From NCBI GenBank assembly GCA_903939665.1, contig CAJAHZ010000278.1, positions 1-8,100 on the forward strand: a stretch of DNA of 8,100 bases. The letters are read 5' to 3'. The notes beneath the pieces were generated by a model. That model was not told the DNA's origin, ran no database searches, and was given only the letters and a program-made list of their open reading frames with translations. Shown here piece after piece: positions 1 through 7,539 of this stretch. The position numbers and the translations under genes were made by a program. The DNA is from an uncultured Pseudomonadota bacterium. GTDB lineage: Bacteria > Pseudomonadota > Gammaproteobacteria > Burkholderiales > Rhodocyclaceae. Within the stretch, counting starts at the first letter, position 1, and each line of letters opens with the position of its first letter.

Positions 1-1130
1 ACGGCAACCGCAGGCAGTGCCGCGGCCGGGCCGTCGTTGCCGGCGACGAGGCTTAGCCTCGCATAGGGCTTGGCTGCGATGAAGAAAGGTTCTTCGCCGA
101 GGAAAAGCTCGCCGGGTGGCAGCAGCGGGCGGCTGCGTTCGCCAGACAGCATGTCGTAGCGCGATTGCGCATCGCGCCAGAAGGCGCGGATCGCTTCCGG
201 GACGTCGCGATGCAGGCAGAGCACCGCGTCTTTCGGCAGGTAATCGAAAAGGGTGGCGGTTTCCTCGAAAAACAGCGGCAGCCAGTATTCGATTCCGGCT
301 GACGGAACACCATTCGATACATCCTTATAGATGCCGGATTTCGCCGGATCACCCTCGAAAATTTCGCGGAAACTCTGACGAAAGCGGGTCCGCCCCTTCT
401 CGTCGAGCGGGAACTCGCGCGCCGGCAGCAGGCGAACTTCAGCGACCGGATAGAGCGTGCGCTGGTTATCGACGTCGAAGGTCTTGATGCTCTCGATTTC
501 ATCGTCGAACAGATCGAGACGATAGGGCAGTGGCGAACCCATTGGAAAGAGGTCTACCAGACCGCCGCGAATCGAGTATTCGCCCGGCGAGACGACCTGC
601 GTGACGTGCGAGTAACCGGCCAGCGTCAGTTGGGCGCGGAACTGGCTGGCATCCAGCCGCTCGCCCTTCTTCAGGAAAAACGTGTAAGCCGCGAGGTAGG
701 AGGGGGGCGCGAGACGATAAACGGCTGTCGAGGCCGGCACCAGCAGCACATCACATTCGCTGCGCATGACGCCGTAGAGCGTCGCCAGCCGCTCGGAGAT
801 CAGGTCGTGATGCGGCGAAAAATTGTCGTAGGGCAGCGTTTCCCAGTCGGGCAACAGCTTTACGCGAAGCTCGGGCGCAAACCACGGGATTTCGTCAAGC
901 AGGCGCTGCGCATCAGCGGCGCTGGCCGTGACGACGGCGAGCAGGCGGCCTCGTCCGGCACTGTGCGCTGCCTGCGCGATGAGCAGGGCGTCGGCAGAGC
1001 CGGAAAATGGCGGTAACTGCAGGCGTTCGCCGGCTTTTGGCAAGGCCGTCGGTGAAATCGGAAACAGGGCGGGAGTGTGGGCAGATGGCGACAAGGCAGG
1101 CGGCAAACAGAAAATCGGGAAAGCCGTCAA
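1..1130 (-). CDS. mfd: Transcription-repair coupling factor Mfd, N-terminal part (3' end beyond window)
   Basis: Mfd recognises RNA polymerase stalled at DNA damage, displaces it by ATP-driven translocation and recruits UvrA for nucleotide excision repair. The frame is open from an in-frame TAA at 1131-1133 to the window edge, about 376 codons of a protein usually near 1150 residues. It covers the UvrB-like module: WETLPYDNFSPH (about 840-805), GEYSIRGGLVDLFPMGS, LPYRLDLFDDEIES and GIEYWLPLFF match E. coli Mfd closely. As in other Mfd proteins, the first domain lacks a Walker A motif; helicase motifs and the RNA-polymerase-interacting domain would lie outside the window. The family assignment is very secure, but the start is not. 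No ATG or GTG exists before the conserved KAGERL segment, so candidates are TTG at 1130, 1106 or 1094, none with a clear Shine-Dalgarno. The outermost is given here. It is 58 bp downstream of the diguanylate cyclase gene on the same strand. Confidence 0.95.
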   Translation of the reverse strand, partial: MTAFPIFCLPPALSPSAHTPALFPISPTALPKAGERLQLPPFSGSADALLIAQAAHSAGRGRLLAVVTASAADAQRLLDEIPWFAPELRVKLLPDWETLPYDNFSPHHDLISERLATLYGVMRSECDVLLVPASTAVYRLAPPSYLAAYTFFLKKGERLDASQFRAQLTLAGYSHVTQVVSPGEYSIRGGLVDLFPMGSPLPYRLDLFDDEIESIKTFDVDNQRTLYPVAEVRLLPAREFPLDEKGRTRFRQSFREIFEGDPAKSGIYKDVSNGVPSAGIEYWLPLFFEETATLFDYLPKDAVLCLHRDVPEAIRAFWRDAQSRYDMLSGERSRPLLPPGELFLGEEPFFIAAKPYARLSLVAGNDGPAAALPAVA

Positions 1131-1135
1131 TTATA
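1130..1135 (-). promoter_or_regulatory. Possible -10 element upstream of mfd
   Basis: On the minus strand this is a perfect TATAAT in otherwise GC-rich DNA, in the short gap between the diguanylate cyclase stop and mfd. No acceptable -35 hexamer lies 16-18 bp upstream (GACGGG sits there), and the extended -10 TG is absent. If used, transcription would begin near 1123, which would exclude the TTG at 1130 as start and favour TTG 1106 or 1094. It may be chance, but it would give mfd expression independent of the upstream genes. Confidence 0.3.
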
Positions 1136-1188
1136 GCCGATGCGCCGTCCGCCCCGTCCGGGCTGTGCTGCCCGATCGCACGATGCCT
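1131..1188 (-). other. Intergenic gap between diguanylate cyclase gene and mfd
   Basis: This 58-bp gap is GC-rich and holds two CGGACGG copies separated by GG, plus a weak GGGC/GCCC stem with a 6-nt loop. No T-tract follows either, so no intrinsic terminator is supported. Read-through from the c-di-GMP genes into mfd is therefore possible. Confidence 0.5.
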
Positions 1189-3672
1189 TTACAGCGCCGG
1201 CTGGCTCTCGGGGGCGAAGAAGCGCATGGCGTTGCGACCGGCGGCTTTCGATTGATACATGGCCAGATCGGCCTGTTTGAGCAGTTCGTCGATGGTCGCC
1301 TGCTGTCCGTTGAACAGCGTGACGCCGATGCTCGGTGTGCTGTGATGTTCGTGGCTGGCGAGCTGATAGGTCTGGTTCAATGTTTCAATGATTTTTTCGC
1401 CGACGGTTCTGGCCTGATCGACGGCTTCCGTGGCGACCTCGCTCAGATCTTCAAGCATCACCACGAATTCGTCACCGCCCAGACGGGCCGCCGTATCGCA
1501 GGTTCGAAGGCAACTCTTCAGACGGTTTGCTACCTCGATCAGCAGCAGGTCACCGATATCGTGACCCAGGGTGTCATTGAGCGTCTTGAATCGGTCGAGG
1601 TCAATGAACAGTAGCGCGCCCCGACGACCACAGCGTTCGCTGAGCAACAGCGACTGTTGCAGGCGGTCGAGGAGGAGTCGCCGGTTGGGCAGCGAAGTCA
1701 GCGGGTCGTAGAAGGCCAGGTTGCGGATCTGTTCTTCCGCTTCCTTGCGCTCGCTGATGTCGGTGAATGCCGCAACGTAGTGGGTGACTTGCCCGTCGGC
1801 GCCGCTGACCGCCGATATGGTCTGCCACTTCGGGAAAACCTCGCCGTTCTTGCGGCGATCCCAGACTTCGCCATACCAGCTACCGGTGGCGGAGAGTTGT
1901 TGCCACATGCCGGCGTAGAAATCGTGATCATGCCGACCGGATTTGAGAATTGAAGGAAGCTTTCCGATTACTTCGTCGGCGCTGTAGCCGGTCATTTCCG
2001 TGAAGGCGCGGTTGACGCGCAGGATGAGGCCCTGGGCGTCGGTCACCATCATCCCGTGCAGTGATTCGAAAGCAGTCGCGGCGATCCGCATTTCCTGTTC
2101 GACCTGACGGCTTTCGGTGATGTCGCGCATGACGCTGACAATGTGCGTGTGCCGGCCTTTGCTGTCGGAAACGGGGGTGACCGAAACTTCGCTCCAGAAC
2201 GGCGCGCCGTTCTTGCGATAGCCGAGGATGGTGTGCGGTCCGGAGTGGCCCGCCGAAACGGCGGCGCGTAGCTGGCGAACCGCCTCGGGATCGGTATGGG
2301 GGCCATAAAGAAAGCTGGGGCTTTTGCCAAGCATCTCTGCCTCGTCATAGCCGGTGATTTTCTGGAAAGCGGCGTTCGCGAAAGTGATGTGCCGCTCCGC
2401 ATCGGTGATCAGCACGCCCTGGGAGATCGAAGCGAGCGCCTTGTGGTGCAGGTGCAGGATAGCTTCGTTCTTCAGGCGCTCTTCCGATTGCGCGATGCGC
2501 TGAATGTTTTCCCTGAAGACCATTGTGGCGCGGGCCATGTCGCCGATTTCGTCGCCGCGCAGGTGGTCTTCGATCTCGACAGCCTCACCGTTCGCCGCCA
2601 GTTTGTTCATCGTCTCGGTGATTCGCGTGATTGGATGGATGATGCCGCGCGCCAGCGTTGCGGCGCTGGCTACCGTCAGCGCCAGTGCGAGCAGCGTAAT
2701 CACGCTCACCGAGGCGGCCAAACGGGTGGCTGATTCTGCCGTCGCTTCGGCTTGAGCGATCAGGTCGACGGCTACCCTGTCTTCGACGGCCTTCATCTGA
2801 TTGATTCTCTCGGTCATCGTGTCGAACCAGCGCGTGGCGTCAATGGCGCCGGGCTGCCTGATGCCCCTGCCGCCAACGGCAATTTTTCGCATGCGCTCAA
2901 GCTCCGCGCTGTTCGTTCCGGAAAGCACTTGTTCCAGATGGGCGATCTGCCTGGGGGATGCGAGAAAACGAAACTGCTCAAGATAGCGCTCCTGCCGCTC
3001 GATCAGATTCAGGAAACGGGTTTGGCTGGCCGGGTCGAAACTGGATGCCGAGAAGCGCGCCGAGCCTAACGCGCGCTCGATGCCTGTCAGCTCCTTGGCC
3101 TGAATCAGGTAGGCATAGGCGTTGATCGAGCGTGAAAGTTCAGGATTGCTGGTGACCAGCAACATTTCCTTGATGATGGCGATCAACTCTTCGATCGTTG
3201 CGTTGTAATTTGCCGTCAACTCGTCTGCCGAGATTTGCCGCTCAATGACCGCACGACGCCATTCCGGGATTTTTTCGATATTCTGTTTTGCCGCCAGGAT
3301 ATGGTGCCCCAGCCTTTCGTCGAAATCCCCGATCGACAGTTGCCCGAGCGATGTGAACAGTTGCCGTTGTTTTTCATCGGTTTCGATATGGCGTGCTGGC
3401 AGCCGTTCAGCAAAAGCGCCGCCGTCGCCGCCGTAACCAATGAAGCCGGCAGAGATGCCGCGTTCCTGTTGCAGTTCGTGCACGAGGGCGCTGACTGCCG
3501 GCGCAATTTCGGCGATCTTGCGGAAATCTCGCGTGTCGCTGGCCACGCGCAGGTATCCGGAAAGCATCCAGAGGGAGAAAAACAGCAGCCCGGCAATCGG
3601 CAGCGCCAGGGCCAGCGCGAAGCGTCTGCCGATCGACGTATTTTGCAATGCAACACGAAGCTGTCTGATCAC
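1189..3672 (-). CDS. Membrane diguanylate cyclase: NIT-HAMP-PAS-PAS-GGDEF
   Basis: This gene encodes a predicted inner-membrane enzyme making c-di-GMP from two GTP. Residue numbers are from GTG 3672 (827 aa). TM1 is at about 19-37, followed by a helical periplasmic region (about 56-301). That region matches the NIT nitrate/nitrite-sensing family, with LVHELQQERGISAGF near the start and AYLIQAKELTGIERALGSA later. TM2 (about 321-341), HAMP (342-393), two PAS domains (403-526, 526-646) and GGDEF (650-819) follow. The catalytic RLGGDEF is intact (GGDEF 732-736) and an I-site RTCD (723-726) lies five residues before it, so product inhibition is expected. There is no EAL domain. GTG is preferred because its GTGA overlaps the upstream TGA and AGAGG sits 7 nt before it; a TTG at 3729 would extend the frame by 19 residues into the neighbouring gene. 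Nitrate or nitrite as ligand is inferred from the family only. Confidence 0.93.
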   Translation of the reverse strand: MIRQLRVALQNTSIGRRFALALALPIAGLLFFSLWMLSGYLRVASDTRDFRKIAEIAPAVSALVHELQQERGISAGFIGYGGDGGAFAERLPARHIETDEKQRQLFTSLGQLSIGDFDERLGHHILAAKQNIEKIPEWRRAVIERQISADELTANYNATIEELIAIIKEMLLVTSNPELSRSINAYAYLIQAKELTGIERALGSARFSASSFDPASQTRFLNLIERQERYLEQFRFLASPRQIAHLEQVLSGTNSAELERMRKIAVGGRGIRQPGAIDATRWFDTMTERINQMKAVEDRVAVDLIAQAEATAESATRLAASVSVITLLALALTVASAATLARGIIHPITRITETMNKLAANGEAVEIEDHLRGDEIGDMARATMVFRENIQRIAQSEERLKNEAILHLHHKALASISQGVLITDAERHITFANAAFQKITGYDEAEMLGKSPSFLYGPHTDPEAVRQLRAAVSAGHSGPHTILGYRKNGAPFWSEVSVTPVSDSKGRHTHIVSVMRDITESRQVEQEMRIAATAFESLHGMMVTDAQGLILRVNRAFTEMTGYSADEVIGKLPSILKSGRHDHDFYAGMWQQLSATGSWYGEVWDRRKNGEVFPKWQTISAVSGADGQVTHYVAAFTDISERKEAEEQIRNLAFYDPLTSLPNRRLLLDRLQQSLLLSERCGRRGALLFIDLDRFKTLNDTLGHDIGDLLLIEVANRLKSCLRTCDTAARLGGDEFVVMLEDLSEVATEAVDQARTVGEKIIETLNQTYQLASHEHHSTPSIGVTLFNGQQATIDELLKQADLAMYQSKAAGRNAMRFFAPESQPAL
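1201..2088 (-). repeat. Paralogous PAS-GGDEF cassette, copy 2
   Basis: This segment encodes the last PAS plus GGDEF of the NIT diguanylate cyclase. It aligns without any gap to the equivalent segment of the upstream gene (4431-5318): both are 888 bp, 296 codons, from RIAATAFE to the Gln after RFFxPE. Hand counting gives 189 identical residues of 296 (about 64%). It is a diverged duplication, not a recent one. Confidence 0.85.
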
Positions 3673-6600
3673 AGCAAAGCCTCTGCCGGCCCCGGGCGGC
3701 CGAAGAAATAGCCCTGATAGGCATGGCAACCGATGCCGGCAAGGAAACGGCGCTGGGCATCGGTTTCGACGCCTTCGGCGATGACTGAGAGGCCAAGGCT
3801 TTTGGCAAGCGCCACGATGGTGCTGGCGATGGCTGCGTCGTTGGCATCGGTGAGCAGGTCGCGAACAAAGCTCTGGTCGATCTTCAACTGGTCGAGCGGC
3901 AGTCGCTTCAGGTAGGAGAGTGAAGAGTAGCCGGTGCCAAAGTCGTCGAGCGAGAACCCTACGCCGCTCGTTTTCAGCTCGCTCATTTTGAGGATGATGT
4001 CCTCAAGATCATCCATCAGCAGGCTTTCCGTTAGTTCGAGCTTGAGCAAGCGCGGATTGGCGCGGGTGCTTTCGAGCACCGCCCGCACGCGTTCGACAAA
4101 ATCGGTTTGGCGGAACTGCCGGGCGCTGACATTGACGGCAATTGTCAGCGCGGCAGTTTGCGTTGCGCCGGCCCAACTCGCCAGTTGCCTGCAGGCTGTC
4201 TCCAGAACCCATTGGCCGACCTGCAGGATCAGGCCGGTCTCTTCGGCAACCGGGATGAATTCGAGCGGCGAAACCAGCCCGCGTTCGGGATGTTGCCAGC
4301 GCACCAGCGCCTCCGCGCCGGTCAGATTGCCGTCGCCATTGACTTGCGCCTGGTAATGGAGGCGCAACTGGTCGTGATGCAGCGCGCTGCGCAAGTCCCG
4401 CTCAAGCGCCACACGCGCGTTCACCGTGGCCTGCATTTCCGGGTCGAAAAAGCGCAAGGTATTGCGACCGGCGGCCTTGGCCTGATACATCGCCAGGTCA
4501 GCGCGTTTCATCAATTCATCAACGCTGTTCTGATGGCCGGCAAACAGCGTAATGCCAATGCTCGGCGTGTTGTGGTAGTCGTGACCACCCAGATCGAAGG
4601 GCAGATTGAGCGCGTAGAGGATTTTTTCGCCGATTGTCTCAGTCTGGGTGGCCGCTTCATGCGAACGGTTGCTGAGGTCTTCGAGCATCACCACGAACTC
4701 GTCGCCGCCCAGACGCGCCACGGTATCGCCTTCGCGAACGCAAGCGGTGAGCCGCCGCGCGACCTCCTGCAGCAGCAGATCGCCCATGTGATGCCCAAGG
4801 GTGTCGTTGAGGGCCTTGAAATTGTCGAGGTCGATAAACAGCAGCGCGCCTTCACGCCCACTCCGGGTGCATGACGCGATGGCCTGTTGCATCCGATCGG
4901 TCAGCAGCCGGCGGTTGGGCAGGCGGGTGAGCGGATCGTAGAAGGCGAGGTGCTTGATCTGGTCTTCAGCCGCCTTGCGTTGCGTGATGTCGGTCAGTGT
5001 CGAAACGTGATGCGTGACCTTGCCTTGCTCGTCCTTGACGGCGGTGATGGTCAGCCACTCGGGGAATACTTCGCCATTCTTGCGGCGATTCCAGATTTCG
5101 CCCTGCCACGATCCGCTCTGCTCGATCGATTCGCGCATCGCGGCATAGAAAGCGGGGTCGTGGTGCCCGGAACTGAGCAGGCTGGGCGTCTTGCCGACAG
5201 CCTCCTCGGCGGCGTAGCCGGTAATCCCGGAAAATGCCTGATTAACGCGCAGAATGACGCCCGCTGCGTCGGTGATGAACATCCCTTCCTGTGCTTCGAA
5301 CGCGGTGGCGGCAATGCGCAGGTCTTCTTCAGCGCGTTTGCTTTCGGTGACATCGGTGGAGATGCCGCACAGTGCGTAGATGCTGCCATCTTCGCGGCGC
5401 AGCGGTAGCTTCACCGACAGGTAGTCGCGCAGAGCGTTCTTGTCGTTCGGTGCGATGACTTCCTGTACCGTGACGTGCTCACCGTTCTTGATGACGCGGC
5501 GATCGACTTCGCGCAGGCTGCGTACCGTTTGCTGATCAAAAAAAGCGCGATCATCCTGACCGAGGATTTCTGCTGCCGATTTTCCGTACAGTTCGCGCAC
5601 CTGGCGGTTTGCGTAGCGATAGCGGTAGTCGGTATCCTTGATATAGATGAATGCAGAAATGCTGTCGAGGATGGTATTGAGCGTTGATTCGCTGTCGCGC
5701 AGGGCGTCGGACACGCGTTTGCGCTCGGTCACGTCTTCCTTGATCGCCACGAAATGCATTATCGCGCCGCGGTCGTCGAAGATCGGCGAGATCGCCGCCT
5801 GCTCCCAGAACAGCGTGCCGTCCTTGCGGCGATTGTGAAACTCCCCTTGCCAGATTTTTCCCGCGGTCAGGGTGGCCCACATTTCCCGGTATTCGTCGCC
5901 CGATTTGTTGCCAGATGACAGGATGCGCGGGTTCTGGCCGATGGCCTCGGCGCGCGTGTAACCGGTCGCTTGCGCAAACATCGGGTTGACGTACTGGATG
6001 TTTCCTTCGGCGTCGGTGATGACGATCGAAACCGGCGACTGTTCGACCGCAGTCGACAGGGTGATCAGCGACTCCTCGGCCTGCTTGCGTTCGGTGGCAT
6101 CCGAAATAAAGCCGTGCCACAGCACCGAACCGTCGGCCTGCTTCTGCGGCGTGGCTTTGCCGGCGTTCCAGCGCACTGTGCCATCCGCGAACCTTGTACG
6201 GTATTCATGTACCCACGGGGTCAGCGTCTGAGCTGATGCGGCGATAGACGCCGCGACGTCGGCCAGATCGTCGGGGTGGATCCGGGCAAAGATCGGTGAG
6301 GCATCCTTGGCGACGTCCTCGGGGTTGAGACCGTAGATGTCGCGGATCCCGTCACTGGCAAAAGGAACGCAGGAACTGCCGTCGGGGCGCTGCAAATACT
6401 GATAGAGCAGCCCCGGCGCGCGACTGGTGATGGTTTGTAATTGCGACAGCGCCTGTTGTTGTGCCTCTGAATGACGCCGGCGTGCCGTCCTGTACCACGA
6501 TGAGACCATAGCGAGTGCGAGCAGCAGAAGACTGACGATGACGGTCTGCCGTAAGAGATGTGATTTTCTCAGTTCGTGTTCGGCGAGTATCTCCGTTGTA

Positions 6601-7430
6601 GCCATCCCGATTGAAACAAGCAGCGGGTAGGAAGGCAGTTTCCTGAAATGATAGGTACGTTCGATTCCGTCGGTGACCGAAGGAAAGGTCAGGGTGCTGG
6701 TTTGCAGATCCAGGGCGAGCTGCTGGAAAATGGGGCTGGCGGACACGTCGCCAGCGAAAGTCTCCTGATCCGCGATTCTGCGTGCGTGAACCGCGCCGTT
6801 GACCCCGAACAAGGTCGCGACCGCTTGTTTGCCGAGCGTGAGTTCGCCGTAAAAATGGGTGAAGTACCCCGGGTCGAGCGACGCAACGACGACGCCGCCA
6901 AATCTCCCGTTGTTGTGCGTGATGCGGCGCGAAAGCTGAATCGACCACTTGCCTGAGGCCCGCCCGAGCACTGGGCGAGAGATGAATAGCTCACTGTCGG
7001 CTGCCAGATGGGCCTTGAAGTGCTCGCGATCGGAGAGGTCGATGTGACCGGTGAATGGCACGGTACTCTGTTGAAGGATGCCTTGCGCATCGATAATGGC
7101 GATCTGCAGCAAAATACGGTTGTCGAAAATGCCCTGTTGCTTCATCGCCTTGAGGTCGAGTTTTCCATCGTGTTCAAGGTATTGGGCGATCACCAGGCGG
7201 AGCGTCTGGTCGGCGCTGTAGAAAGTGCGTTCAGCGTGCTCCTGGCTGACCCGCCCGAGATTGACCAGATCGTTTTCCGCATCAGCAATGGTCCGCGCGC
7301 GGTCTGCCTCGATCTGGCCGAACGTATTCAGCCAGGCAACGACGAGCAGGAGCACAGCCAGCAGCCAGGTCGGGGCATGTTGCAGCATGGACGATGCGGT
7401 GCCGCCTGTGCGTTGATCGGTAAATGGCAT
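3669..7430 (-). CDS. Membrane c-di-GMP synthase/phosphodiesterase: dCACHE-PAS(x4)-GGDEF-EAL
   Basis: This 1253-aa predicted inner-membrane protein carries both a c-di-GMP synthesis and a hydrolysis domain. TM1 is at about 21-37. The periplasmic dCACHE-type sensor (about 40-290) includes DREHFKAH and RPVLGRASGKWSIQLSRRI; TM2 is at about 295-312, with no HAMP. Four PAS domains follow (about 331-449, 455-570, 577-700, 702-822), then GGDEF (826-993) and EAL (1003-1253). RLGGDEF is intact (908-912) with I-site REGD at 899-902. EAL catalytic residues all appear present: EAL 1040-1042, N1100, E1132/E1135, DDFGTGYSS from 1162, K1183, E1219 and Q1239. Net activity cannot be read from sequence; in such hybrids either domain may dominate or GGDEF may act as a GTP-sensing regulator. 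The start is the first in-frame ATG, with no clear Shine-Dalgarno; ATG 7388 (residue 15) is an alternative. It overlaps the next gene by 4 nt. The sensor ligand is unknown. Confidence 0.95.
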   Translation of the reverse strand: MPFTDQRTGGTASSMLQHAPTWLLAVLLLVVAWLNTFGQIEADRARTIADAENDLVNLGRVSQEHAERTFYSADQTLRLVIAQYLEHDGKLDLKAMKQQGIFDNRILLQIAIIDAQGILQQSTVPFTGHIDLSDREHFKAHLAADSELFISRPVLGRASGKWSIQLSRRITHNNGRFGGVVVASLDPGYFTHFYGELTLGKQAVATLFGVNGAVHARRIADQETFAGDVSASPIFQQLALDLQTSTLTFPSVTDGIERTYHFRKLPSYPLLVSIGMATTEILAEHELRKSHLLRQTVIVSLLLLALAMVSSWYRTARRRHSEAQQQALSQLQTITSRAPGLLYQYLQRPDGSSCVPFASDGIRDIYGLNPEDVAKDASPIFARIHPDDLADVAASIAASAQTLTPWVHEYRTRFADGTVRWNAGKATPQKQADGSVLWHGFISDATERKQAEESLITLSTAVEQSPVSIVITDAEGNIQYVNPMFAQATGYTRAEAIGQNPRILSSGNKSGDEYREMWATLTAGKIWQGEFHNRRKDGTLFWEQAAISPIFDDRGAIMHFVAIKEDVTERKRVSDALRDSESTLNTILDSISAFIYIKDTDYRYRYANRQVRELYGKSAAEILGQDDRAFFDQQTVRSLREVDRRVIKNGEHVTVQEVIAPNDKNALRDYLSVKLPLRREDGSIYALCGISTDVTESKRAEEDLRIAATAFEAQEGMFITDAAGVILRVNQAFSGITGYAAEEAVGKTPSLLSSGHHDPAFYAAMRESIEQSGSWQGEIWNRRKNGEVFPEWLTITAVKDEQGKVTHHVSTLTDITQRKAAEDQIKHLAFYDPLTRLPNRRLLTDRMQQAIASCTRSGREGALLFIDLDNFKALNDTLGHHMGDLLLQEVARRLTACVREGDTVARLGGDEFVVMLEDLSNRSHEAATQTETIGEKILYALNLPFDLGGHDYHNTPSIGITLFAGHQNSVDELMKRADLAMYQAKAAGRNTLRFFDPEMQATVNARVALERDLRSALHHDQLRLHYQAQVNGDGNLTGAEALVRWQHPERGLVSPLEFIPVAEETGLILQVGQWVLETACRQLASWAGATQTAALTIAVNVSARQFRQTDFVERVRAVLESTRANPRLLKLELTESLLMDDLEDIILKMSELKTSGVGFSLDDFGTGYSSLSYLKRLPLDQLKIDQSFVRDLLTDANDAAIASTIVALAKSLGLSVIAEGVETDAQRRFLAGIGCHAYQGYFFGRPGPAEALL
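3680..3684 (-). promoter_or_regulatory. Ribosome binding site setting the GTG start of the NIT diguanylate cyclase
   Basis: On the minus strand this is AGAGG, followed by 7 nt and then GTG at 3672-3670. The GTG shares GTGA with the TGA stop of the upstream gene (3671-3669). The spacing and 4-nt overlap are typical of translationally coupled gene pairs and decide the start against the longer TTG alternative at 3729. Confidence 0.75.
4431..5318 (-). repeat. Paralogous PAS-GGDEF cassette, copy 1
   Basis: This segment encodes residues 705-1000 of the dCACHE/EAL protein (fourth PAS plus GGDEF). It is the gap-free partner of 1201-2088. The most conserved stretches are the PAS W-G-E-W-RRKNGEVFP motif, the LAFYDPLT linker-GGDEF entry, FIDLD-FK-LNDTLGH, and ARLGGDEFVVMLEDLS. 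Variable stretches are the PAS helix near 767-773 and the GGDEF loop near 945-952. Confidence 0.85.
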
Positions 7431-7496
7431 GAGCTGTGTAGGCGGGTGTTTCTGCCAGGAACGTGAACTCGCCGCGCGAATCGCGAACGATGGGCG

Positions 7497-7502
7497 ATGA
7501 TA
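7497..7502 (-). promoter_or_regulatory. Predicted -10 element for the c-di-GMP gene pair
   Basis: On the minus strand this is TATCAT (one mismatch to TATAAT), predicting a start near 7490 and a leader of about 60 nt before ATG 7430. No good -35 hexamer lies 17 bp upstream (TTCCGC), as expected for an activator-dependent promoter. The palindrome at 7526-7539 sits where a class II activator would bind. Confidence 0.5.
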
Positions 7503-7525
7503 GCGCAGCGTACCGCCCAGCGGAA

Positions 7526-7539
7526 TTGACCTTGGTCAA
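7526..7539. promoter_or_regulatory. Putative FNR/DNR-family operator
   Basis: TTGACCTTGGTCAA is a dyad with perfect arms (TTGAC-N4-GTCAA). It matches the FNR consensus TTGAT-N4-ATCAA at 8 of 10 positions, the two differences being symmetric. Its centre is about 42 bp upstream of the start predicted from the TATCAT at 7497-7502, the class II position used by FNR-type activators (near -41.5). It follows the hydrolase stop and precedes the c-di-GMP genes, so it most plausibly controls those. The protein that binds it cannot be told from sequence; FNR, ANR and DNR share similar sites. Confidence 0.55.

Noticed and set aside
606..1614. Plus-strand open frames across the mfd and cyclase regions
   Set aside because: They lie antisense to strongly recognised proteins and show no domain of their own; they arise from the codon bias of GC-rich DNA.
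3673..3729. TTG start at 3729 giving an 846-aa cyclase
   Set aside because: It would overlap the upstream gene by 61 nt and add 19 residues with no family match, while GTG 3672 has a 4-nt stop/start overlap and a Shine-Dalgarno.
4009..4212. Frameshift or truncation within the EAL domain
   Set aside because: The main frame carries all conserved EAL motifs without interruption to its natural C-terminus; the short alternative frame is a shadow.
7282..7539. Minus-strand 85-codon frame starting with TTG inside the FNR-like box
   Set aside because: It runs out of frame into the start of the GGDEF-EAL gene, has no Shine-Dalgarno or recognisable motif, and would require initiation within the promoter.
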